DNA of 64,000 nt from Calycina herbarum (lineage: Eukaryota; Ascomycota; Leotiomycetes; Helotiales; Pezizellaceae), in assembly GCA_001414485.1 (NCBI GenBank), contig LLEY01000061.1, forward strand, positions 1 through 64,000. The letters are read 5' to 3'. A program made the translations under genes and the position numbers. Below the pieces are notes generated by a model that saw only the letters and a program-made list of their open reading frames with translations, did no database searches and was not told where the DNA came from. Positions 55,301-64,000 of the stretch are shown piece by piece (position 1 is the stretch's first letter; each line of letters starts with the position of its first letter).

Positions 55301-58300
55301 CTCTTGTTAACAATCTTGAGCAAAATAAAGAAGAGGACGACGTCAGAAGCGCTCTTCTTGATATCACTTTACATTTGAAACCATTTTCTGGCTTGGACTG
55401 TACTGGTAGGAACCGTAAAGGTCTGTCTCAGCTCCCGTTGGAAGAGCTGCAGCAAAGATTTTTGCGTGCCATTCGATATGATCAAACGGAAACCATGGAA
55501 TTTCTATTGCGGAGCTCTCATTTGAAATTATCGTTTACATATGGGCAGTGGGAGCGAACGCCACTCCACAAAGCCGTTGCTTGGGAGGCTGTTAATGCCG
55601 TTAAGCTGCTGCTATCCTTGGGGGCAAGTGTGGATACCACCGACAATGAAGGAAGTACTCCTTTACATGTAGCTGTATTTACAAACAAACGGAACGATGC
55701 GTGTATATCCATTCTCCTCGACCACGGCGCAAGTTTTGTGGCTGCCGACCAATATGGACGTACAGCATGGCATGTCGCTGCTAAGCTTGATGACACAACT
55801 GCGTTGACGGTGTTCTTAAAACGAGATAAAGACAAGGATAAATCTTTAGCGACACCAGAAGAGGAAGGACTGGTCCCATTGTTTTATGCAGCAGAGCACG
55901 GAAGCTTAGGCAAGTCACTTTTGTCTTTAATGATTTTTTGAAAATACGTATTAATTTGGCAGTTTTCTCTTGTAGCCATTTCATTGTGTAGGGACAAAAT
56001 TCATGTTATCAATGATTTTATGAAAGCTAGCTAGCTAACTTATCTTCGTATAGATGCAGTAGAACTACTACTTTCTCGGCCCTCCAGTCCAACCAAAACG
56101 CGTCCACGTGGAATGAGTATTGTACATTACGTGGCTGGCATGAATTCCCTAGATCTGCTGAAGAATATCCAGAGCAAAGAGTTCTCACTACAAGAAAGGA
56201 CAGCCGATGGAAGAACTGTTCTACACTTCATCCCGCAAAATGTAGATCCAGCTGTCATCCAGTTCTTTATTGATTGCGGCGTAAATCCTACAACAGCCAC
56301 ACATGATGGCCTAAGTCCGCTCCACAGGTATGCAATCTCTTTTTTAGCATCTAAAGGGTATTCTTCTTATCGTAGCCTCTTTTATCGACAGTACCCTCTG
56401 ACTGACTTCTTTCTAGGCTCGTTCTTGATGAAATCTCCGATGACATGGAGGTCATAAATCTTCTAGCTACCAATGAGACAATTTATCTACAGAACAAAGA
56501 AGGTCACACACCATATTACTACGCTCTACGAGACGCAACTTCAGACTCACGCTCTCCCTCTACTCGGAAAACCTACGTTGAGTTTTTGAAAGCTAAACGC
56601 GTAGACCTGACAATATGCTGTGGCAAAAAGTCTCTCGACGTACTCATCGGGTCGTACACAGGTGGGATTCTGGGATCAGATCACCACTTCTTCAAAATTT
56701 TACGGTATATTCTTGAATCTATCACGGATGTTGAAATATTGAACCAACGATTCCCATGGAACTATCATGACGAACCCTCTTTGACAACTCTCCTCTACTT
56801 GGCCCTTACTTGCAAGGCTGAAACCGTTGCTAAAGAGTTGTTGTCAAAGGGTGCGAGTGTTGACTTGGTTGTCGGACCACTCAATTACTCTGCTGTTCAT
56901 TATGCCAGCCTCCATCAAACTAATATAGACCTATACAACGATATACTTACCAAATCCAAGAGAGTAAACTCTTGCAGCTCAAAGGGATACTACCTACCAC
57001 ATCTCATTTGCTTCAAAGCTTCTGCAGCCACCGCACTTCACATGAAGGAACTTGGAAATTTGAGTATCGACATCAACCTTCAAACCACGAACACCGAGCG
57101 CCCTACTCCTCTTATGCCGGCTGCCGAATCAGGAAATATGGCTCTCGTTGAATGGCTGCTCGAACAAGGTGCTGATTTCAATGTAACTGACCTTCATGGA
57201 TGCCAGGCTACCCACTACGCGTGTTTTGAAGATGTTTTCTCTGTGTTACCAGCCTTTAAACGCTTTCCAGTTCAATGGGGTAGTATGGGAGAAGTTGAAA
57301 TCGGTGGTGAATATTTAGGGGGTTGCACTGTTCTCCACTTAGCCGCTACCAATGATGCACAGTGTTTGCAAATTGTCCTAGAGAACAACTTCCTGGTAGA
57401 CATAAATTGCCTCACCAGTAATGGCGAGTCTGCTCTGCATCTCGCTGCCAGATTTGATGAACCTATCAACGTGGAATAATTGCTCTTCGCCGGAGCCAAT
57501 ATCGAAGTTCAATCATCCAACGGGGCCGGCCCAGTGCATGTCGCTGCGCAGAATGGAAACCTTGAGGTCGTCCGAATATTATTGAAACATAAATGCGACT
57601 TGCGTGCGGATGCTAACGGCCTTACACCTGAACTTTACGCTTTGAGAAATGGGCATTCGGAGATTGCCAGGCTTTTACAGGAACGGCGATTGAAACAAGG
57701 TAAGCACTTGGTTCATAAATCGCTTAAGGGTCGTTTGTCACGGTTGAATCTTTCGGGCAATTGCTCGCGACATCTGCTTTCTTGTTTTTTTCTTGAGAAA
57801 TTACCTATTTTTAAGATAGGCGTTCCTTCTCATAATTGGTTATTGCAAGTGGATATGTACATTGGAGGCACAAAGTTTAATTATTATCGTATTGTTCTGT
57901 ACCTTTCTTTTATCAACTTCTATCTGTAATTTTGGAGCTCCAATCATTTATTGGTACACCACCAATCATTAACGATGGAACAAGGTCTTCTACAGTTCTC
58001 ACATATCTAAGGGATTTACTGATTGTATTGCAGGAAAGGTGCCGATCAGTAATAGCTTGCGCCCTATAAAGACGCAAACGTCTGATGAGAGAAGACAGAC
58101 TAATTCACTGTCCGAGTCTCTTGAGTTCGCCATTGGCAATGGAGATTTTGACCTTTGTAGGAGTCTCGTTGATGCAGGTGCCAACGTTAGGCAACCTTTC
58201 CGGGATTGCAAGGGCTGCAGCCCTGTCCTCCTTGCTCTTCTTCGTAATCAAGGTCAAATAGCACGCTATTTGGTCGATGAAGGAGCCACGACCTTGGGTG

Positions 58301-59815
58301 AAATTTGCAACCATCTAGTTCCCACAAATCCGGAAACGCCATCCTTGTTGGGTTACACTGCTGTCCACCTTGTTTGTCGCAAAGATCCTTCGGGACTTCT
58401 GCCATTGCTTCTGGCGGAGGATCGCAAAGCCGGATTCCCGGCTTTTCTTGCTCCAGTTAGTCCATTACATGTGGCAGTTGCCTGTGGGAATCATGGAACA
58501 GTCAATGTTCTATTCGAGCAAGAATCAAATTTACACCAGGGGATACAAACTACCTCAGAAACGAAGATTTCACAGCTGCTTCGACGCGAAACTGTCGTTA
58601 CATCAATCACAGACATGCAAATTGAGCCAAAGAGACTCAAATGGACAATGGGTGCTTTCCAACAACCGCCCATCAGGCGAGATTGATACCAATTGCCGGC
58701 TCCGCACAGCCTTGCATCTGGCCGCGTTCCTCAATAACTACGCTATCACCAAAACACTTTTAGAAAACGGGGCCAAAACAAATTTAGTGAATTCGGCGTC
58801 TGAGAGCGCTCTGCACATCGCTGCATTAAACGGATCGACAGAAATCTGCAACCTCCTTCTTCAATATGGTTCGAATCAATTCGCACAGACGATATATGGA
58901 CACAATACAGTTGATCTAGCGATCACCAGTAGCAGAAGTTCTTCATTAGAAATCATGTCTCTTCTCCTAGATCGGGGGACTTGGAACCCTGATGAATACT
59001 ACTTTCTTTATCCAGCAGTTTACAGTCCCAGCAAGTTTTCATACTTGATTTATCGGGGGGTTGATCCGTATTCAAAAATTTCCAACGTTTGTTACAACCC
59101 AATAGAAATTGCTATTCACAACTTGGAGGATACACGCACACCCGGAGTCCTGCCATTACTGTTAAACTTGGGTATTGACTTTAGTCGTTGTCAAAATATA
59201 TGTAAGACCGGCTTTGCGTCATGGTCTCTAAGTAGCCTCAAGCTTGCTTTGAAATGTATGAGGGACAACATGATAAATATAGAATACAATAGAGGCGTCT
59301 GGGACAGGAGCTGCAGAACTCCGCTTAGCAATGCCGGTCAAAGAGGTCGGGTCGACGTCTTGGAACTTTTCATTCAGACGGGAGCAGATCTGGAACTTAT
59401 TGGGGATTCTTATGGGACTCCATTGATGTCGGCTTGTGTGAGCGGCAGATTTAATTCAGTCAAGTGCCTCGTTCGAGCCGGTGCGAGTCTTGTCAGCACC
59501 CGACAAGGCAGACATTCAAGTGCATTAGATGCAGCAAAACACTTCGAAGAGATCGTACATTGGTTACTGGTTGGGCGTTTCACCGATCAATTTAAAATTG
59601 ATTCCCATCCTCATGCGTCGTCAGAACAGGAAGTTCAATGCTGGACAGGAGTCAGAAAAGCTGAGGCAATTGTCGATGGGTGATATGTACCGTTGCATGC
59701 GCCCTCTGCACTAGAGCGAGCGAAAGAGCTATGTGAGTTGAGACAAAACCTGCGAGGTCAGGCTGTTGAAATTCTTAGCTTCGTTGACCCTTATTTGGAG
59801 ATGTTGTATACATAA
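52394..59815 (+). pseudogene. Helo-like / NACHT / ankyrin-repeat STAND (NLR-type) gene with three in-frame stops and a frameshift
   Basis: N-terminal MAGPLSVAGSIAGLVSIADS is a textbook Helo-like STAND start. The NACHT follows: Walker A LSGVAGGGKT at about 53,100, IIVDGLDECG (Walker B) at about 53,405, and RLLVLGRED. A winged-helix region begins MFRWVSCQIDYLRQ after an intron (53716-53973). Ankyrin repeats then run to the end, for example TPLHIAAALGA, TPLHKAVAWEA, TALHLAAFLNN. Further introns: 54869-54957, 55910-56053 (GC-AG), 56328-56416 and 57700-58033. In-frame stops at 53204-53206 (TAA in FFYCDY*DPET), 57477-57479 (TAA in NVE*LLFAGAN) and 59681-59683 (TGA in VDG*YVPLHAP) each sit in otherwise perfect sequence, which resumes in the same frame. 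Between about 58,560 and 58,690 the frame changes. After the last stop it continues to TAA at 59813. Readable length exceeds 2,000 codons, so loss of function looks recent. Confidence 0.85.
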
Positions 59816-61368
59816 CGTGGCCATTGTCCGATATCAGAGGACAAGGATGAGGAAATGAGCTTGGAAGAAAGGAACGATTGACTCTGATAGAATTTTGGGG
59901 GTTTCGAAATATAGAGTGGATTTTAAGATGAAAGTAGTAAGATTATCGAGAGTTTTGAGGAATCTACTTCCTAGTATTTAATAGGGATCTAGTATCTACA
60001 AAATTACATAATCTTGGGAGGGTGTAGGTTGCGAATCAGGTTCAGGGGCAATAGTGATCATGTCTAGATTCATTGTCGTGAAAAGAGAGGTTTCAACAAG
60101 TACTTTGGCCAGTTTCAACCATTGGAATCCAGCAGTTGGAAACAAACCTCTGTTTTACATTTAGCTATCGGGAGAAGCTTCTCAGAAATTGTGGCAGTGG
60201 TGAAAACCTGGAGCACGGAGAGAAAGACACTGCTTCTTCGTACAGAAGCTTGAAAGTATCCGGATAATTCCGATTGCGATAATTTCATGAGATTTTTTGA
60301 AAGAGGAAAGATGGACACTACTGGAGTGTAATTTGTAGACCGGATGGAGGCGAGTGGGTGGAAAGTTTATCTAGCTAGAATGGTGTTGGAATTCAAGAAA
60401 TTGTCAGATCTGGAAGCAGTTGAAGATCTGACTGATGGTTGCAGAGTCTCATAGGTAGCAGTAAACACGGGTGAACCATATGGAGAAAGTAAGTAGAGTG
60501 CGTGAGAGTGATACTGAAATATAAAATCAGGAAAGGAGGTCAGTCACGTGATGCCGTCACGTAGATGCTATGAAGCTTCATTCTTCCAGGTCCCCGGCTG
60601 GGAATACTACAACGGGACTCAAAAACTGGATACCAGATTAACCTGGTCTGAAATTGGGTAGCAATTAATCAACCTTCTAGATTCCCAATCACGTCACGAA
60701 TTTTTTCACCGCCAGAAAGCCACGCCACTCACTAGGTACAATGTTACACTTTTCAATCTACCGCTTATCCCACAACCCAAGCTGAACAAATTCCCAATAC
60801 TCCATATTTTTCTCTCAATCAAGCTGACTAAGTCCTCCTTCTTGACGAAAAATACCGACTTGGAATCACGTCAGACGACCGATATCCCGCAGCCAAAAAT
60901 CTGCAAGTGAGACGCGAAAAACCTGTTGTTCCACTTCTTCGGGCCTTTTGAATGGTGTTGGGGGCCATTGGGGTCCCTTTGCGGCTCTGGAAAAGTCAGA
61001 TCATTGGCGTAAGAATCAAGCTGAGAGGCGCGGTAAGCAGACTAGAGGACTTAGTAACGAGGCAAATCCACACCGCGTGAGATGGTCTTACCTCAGTTGG
61101 GGGAGTATATAGGGGATCTTGGTTTCTGTTGAAGATCTGTTATCCGTTTTGCAAAGATTTGAGTCCTTCATTGGAGTTACGTCCCCTATTTGCGCTATCC
61201 CCTACTTTAAGCGAAGCATTTGAGGGTTACACCACGAACACATTTGAATTTGGGAACCAAAGTCAGCGAGTCCTTTCTTTCCATTGCTTACTTCCATATT
61301 ACTCTGACTAACACCTTTTCTTCACAGACACCTACCCTAAAACACAACGTAACGATGAGAGTAGTGAT

Positions 61369-61551
61369 ATGGCAATGCGTAAGCGACATCTCCAATTCTT
61401 GACGAGCGTTTTACTAAGCCAGCTCTCTCAGTGCAAATGCCAGGCAAACTGGATGCAAATAAACAAGCATCCCAGATGCGTCAAGTGCGACGAGTCACAA
61501 TGCAACGAGTGTGATACTCAATATACTGTTGTGAGGGAGCAAAAGAAATAG
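61369..61551 (+). CDS. Possible small Cys-rich secreted peptide (weak)
   Basis: 60-codon open frame from a true ATG. The N-terminus MAMRKRHLQFLTSVLLSQLS has a basic start and hydrophobic run like a weak signal peptide. It is followed by six Cys (CKC, C-x-x-C, C-x-x-C) within 30 residues and a charged tail. An overlapping reading uses ATG 61354 with a GTAAGC donor. No homologue recognised; coding status uncertain. Confidence 0.25.
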   Translation: MAMRKRHLQFLTSVLLSQLSQCKCQANWMQINKHPRCVKCDESQCNECDTQYTVVREQKK

Positions 61552-61871
61552 ACTGGCGGGGATTGGTTCCTTTCGATGTTTTGGGGAAAGTAATTGAGTT
61601 GCTCGGATATAATATTGCATGTTTCCAAAATTCTCGGAATACGATCATACGATGGGTGTTCTTTTTGGGTATTTGTGCTTGGTGTTGAGGGAGGTACAAA
61701 TCACGATTTACGACAACTCGACTCTGTCAAGAACATATCAAAACAGATATATTTACATCAAATCGAAGCTTCAATAGCTGTAGCACCCAGGCATACATCT
61801 CCAAACTGAGCCACGGTCTACCCAACCCTAATGTGTATCTCTAACGTTTTCTCCTATTCTCCCTTGTCAAC

Positions 61872-62065
61872 ATGGCTATGCACATTGGTAAGGAGTGAAT
61901 CAAGCAACAATCACAATACGAAGCACCATCCGTTCAATTATTTCAGGTCAATTCATCTACAAACTATCTCGATGTGACCGGCCAATTCTGACGATTGATC
62001 CTCGCCCGGGCATTTTTCGAGAATATCGTCCCCCATATGCCATTCTAGCCTCTGTAATTTTCTAA
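61872..62065 (+). CDS. Possible 44-residue spliced small ORF (weak)
   Basis: ATG at 61872, exon 61872-61887, a 59-bp GT-AG intron (GTAAGG...TTTCAG), exon 61947-62065. The product starts MAMHIGQFIYKLSRC and contains ILTIDPRPGIFREYRPP. Splice sites and frame agree, but short chance ORFs of this kind are common. It is convergent with ARP8. Confidence 0.2.
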
Positions 62066-62257
62066 TCCTACATTCATACATGATCGCAAAGTTTTACTAT
62101 CCCATTTTCGCTAACCGCTGAAAACGCCTTTAGTATGATATCCCTCCCCCACCTCAAAAACGCCAATTTTTAATTTCGATCATATCAAAACTCCCCACGA
62201 ACAAAAACGCCCTCGCTCAAGAAAAATAGAATCCAATATGCACCCAAACTCAAAGCT

Positions 62258-64000
62258 TCACCAATTCCAAAGAACCTTGTTATGTAGAGCTCGATGGCCA
62301 TGTCTCTCATACTCCAACGGAGTCACCCAACTCTCGTGTGTTTGGAAACGGCCAAAGATACTAGCCCCCTTCCAAATGACAACTTGACCATCCATCTCTC
62401 GAGGGCTGACACCAACCAGAATCTTGTCGGCTAGATCAGGTCTCTTGGCTCGGAGTCTCTTCTCAAGGAACGGGCCGAATCCAGGTGTCTTCGCGCCGCC
62501 ACCAATGAGCATGATTCCGCCGAAAAAGTCTTTTACCTTCTTGTCCTCTCCAGCGGCACCCTTGACTGCGTTGGTAATGCTGGTGATGATAGCGGTATCG
62601 AGTGGCGCAATTGGAAGAACGGAATCACGCTCGATGGCGATATCCTTGCGAGTACGTTGATTTTGGTCGACGAACATGCCCGCAGGTGGGTTAGGCGTGC
62701 CGGCATTGCGTTCAGGAGAACCACCATTCGTGCCATTAGCACCAAAGACGAACGGAACGGGTGTATTGGCGCCTTCTGGAGCAGGTGAAGCGGCCGCAGA
62801 TGTGACTCGTGATGTGCCGTTTGCCTCGCTCTCCATTCGAGAAAGAAAATTAAGGGGGTTTGCTTTCTCCTTGGATGGTGTAGCGACTTCGATGTTTCCG
62901 TTGCCGTTCATGGAGATGCCAGTTGCGTTCGTAGCAAGTGAGGGCCTAATAGAGGTCAAGATCTCCAATTGAGCTTTAGAGGTTGGGTCATCCGGCTCAT
63001 CGGGATCATAAGCATTGTATGAGCGATCGATAAGTGTATGACGCCCTTCAAGCTTTTCACTGTTGTCGAAGATAGACGGGTCAACGAATCCCATAGGAGC
63101 GAGGAAAATCTCATCGTAACTCTTGAAGGAATACTTGCGAGTATCTTGATTCGGAGCGCGAAGGTGGAAATCGTGGGCTACAGCAGCAACGCTCGGTAAA
63201 TTGAGTGTACAGAAGTCCTTCTTCAGTTCCTCGGCAAGCAAGAAATCATGGCGTATTGCAAGATTCATGTCGGCATAGGGAAAGTGGTCATGAAGCATCA
63301 TTTTGATAAAGGTTTGAGTGACGTCGTTTCCGCCGTACTTGAGGTTGATGCGGGAGTCTTCAATGCACATTCCATCTTCGACGCAACAAATGGAGGTCTT
63401 TTGAGCGCCGACATCAACAATGCAAGCAGTTGAATAACCTGCGCCGTACGTTGCCGCCAAGCTTTCTTGGACGAAGCAAACCTGCTTGAATTCGGCAACG
63501 GTCAAACACCAATCGAGGAGGTGCTGAACATAGGCTTTGTCATAGAGGTCAGGAATGACAACAACACAGTGATACTGTTCCCAACTGCTCATAAGCTCCA
63601 ATCCAAGTTCCTTCTTCAGAGCAGACTCGAGAACAGTCGTGAAGTCATCCACCAAATGCTCTCGACTAGTGTAGTCCTTCTCATGAAGCCAACCTTGTTG
63701 GATCGGATAGTAAATTCGAAATTCTGGGTCCGAACCTTCTGGCACACGTAAAGCCTCCATGCCAGTAAAGCATGCTGCTGCGGAATCGTCTTCGAGAGTT
63801 TTGACGTCGGTCCACTCGACCCGAATAGGATCATTATGTTCCTTAATAACCTCGGGTGTGGCACGTCTATTGAAGTTAATGACCAATTCCTTTGAATTGG
63901 GTAGAACTCGGAGCTTGTTTGCCCGCATCTCCAGCTTCAATTCGCTGGACATCTTGGTAAACTTCTTAGAAAACTCCTCGCCAAACATTTCCTCTGGACT
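62258..64000 (-). CDS. ARP8: Actin-related protein 8 (Arp8), INO80 chromatin-remodelling complex; 5' end outside window
   Basis: Nuclear actin-fold subunit of INO80 that with Arp4 and actin binds linker DNA and nucleosomes. Open from the window edge at 64000 (reading SPEEMFGEEF) to the stop at 62258, about 580 residues without an intron; the N-terminal part is missing. Arp8-specific landmarks: KLRVLPNSKELVINFNRR, IRVEWTD, YYPIQQGWLHEKDYTS, CVVVIPDLYDKAYVQ, CFVQESLAATYGAGYSTACIVDVGAQKTSICCVEDG (the actin phosphate-binding region) and LKYGGNDVTQTF. A low-complexity Ser/Ala/Asn insert at about residues 350-450 precedes the C-terminal actin lobe (GGIMLIGGGAKTPGFGPFLEKR, VIWKGASIFGRFQTHESWVTPLEYERHG). 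The insert is an established feature of the family. No lesion is seen. Confidence 0.93.
   Translation of the reverse strand, partial: SPEEMFGEEFSKKFTKMSSELKLEMRANKLRVLPNSKELVINFNRRATPEVIKEHNDPIRVEWTDVKTLEDDSAAACFTGMEALRVPEGSDPEFRIYYPIQQGWLHEKDYTSREHLVDDFTTVLESALKKELGLELMSSWEQYHCVVVIPDLYDKAYVQHLLDWCLTVAEFKQVCFVQESLAATYGAGYSTACIVDVGAQKTSICCVEDGMCIEDSRINLKYGGNDVTQTFIKMMLHDHFPYADMNLAIRHDFLLAEELKKDFCTLNLPSVAAVAHDFHLRAPNQDTRKYSFKSYDEIFLAPMGFVDPSIFDNSEKLEGRHTLIDRSYNAYDPDEPDDPTSKAQLEILTSIRPSLATNATGISMNGNGNIEVATPSKEKANPLNFLSRMESEANGTSRVTSAAASPAPEGANTPVPFVFGANGTNGGSPERNAGTPNPPAGMFVDQNQRTRKDIAIERDSVLPIAPLDTAIITSITNAVKGAAGEDKKVKDFFGGIMLIGGGAKTPGFGPFLEKRLRAKRPDLADKILVGVSPREMDGQVVIWKGASIFGRFQTHESWVTPLEYERHGHRALHNKVLWNW

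Larger units (their letters stand above)
59816..62257. other. Intergenic region with two doubtful small genes
   Basis: About 2.4 kb between the ankyrin pseudogene and the 3' end of ARP8. TCACGTGA occurs near 60,545. Two short candidates (61369-61551 and 61872-62065) are listed separately; otherwise I see no gene, repeat or RNA. Confidence 0.5.

Noticed and set aside
17526..59815. Starship-type giant mobile element carrying the NLR genes
   Set aside because: No tyrosine-recombinase (DUF3435) captain gene or element ends are visible in the window; NLR genes alone are not enough.
1..64000. tRNA, rRNA or other structured RNA genes
   Set aside because: Scanned by eye for B-box-like GGTTCGA motifs and rRNA-like blocks; none had a matching A-box or cloverleaf. 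A covariance-model search would be decisive.

Overview
The window is nuclear DNA of a filamentous ascomycete (Pezizomycotina). Genes carry short GT-AG introns, mostly 45-90 bp with CTAAC/CTAAT branch sites. The families are fungal: FAO-type GMC oxidase, Arl3, Arp8 of INO80, ACS-family MFS transporter, Helo-like/NACHT/NB-ARC STAND proteins and a GPI-anchored wall protein. A 10.4-kb AT-rich block has been eroded by RIP-type CpA-to-TpA mutation. A leotiomycete (Helotiales-like) is my best guess, from overall gene style only.

Layout. 1-14.5 kb is ordinary gene space: a five-exon long-chain alcohol oxidase (-), a FYVE zinc-finger protein (+), a beta-carbonic-anhydrase-like protein (+), Arl3 (-), and a multispanning membrane protein with AT-hook motifs in its tail (+). 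A small coiled-coil protein lies at 16.1 kb. From 17,526 to 27,962 is a nested transposon: a Tc1/mariner element with 115-bp terminal inverted repeats and TA target duplication. It carries a dead transposase and a very long convergent second reading frame, and it is split by a complete Ty1/copia retroelement (150-bp LTRs, 5-bp target duplication). At 28.3-29.4 kb is a secreted repeat protein with eight Cys-pair units and a predicted GPI signal.

31.4-59.8 kb contains three STAND/NLR-type genes. The first (31.4-36.2 kb, -) is an intact Helo-like/NB-ARC/TPR/ZZ-finger gene. The second (37.2-40.1 kb, +) is a NACHT gene with stops around its P-loop. The third (52.4-59.8 kb, +) is a Helo-like/NACHT/ankyrin gene with three in-frame stops and a frameshift. 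Between them lie a GT25-type glycosyltransferase, an ExoX-C-like protein, a 295-bp TA-flanked MITE, and a compact group of MFS transporter (-), alpha/beta hydrolase (+) and full-length A+B 5-oxoprolinase (+), which looks like a small uptake-and-catabolism cluster. The window closes with the 3' part of Arp8 (-).

Exon boundaries were worked out by hand from splice signals and reading-frame continuity; in every intact multi-exon gene the exon lengths sum to a multiple of three. No transcript or database evidence was available. No tRNA, rRNA or CRISPR array was seen.
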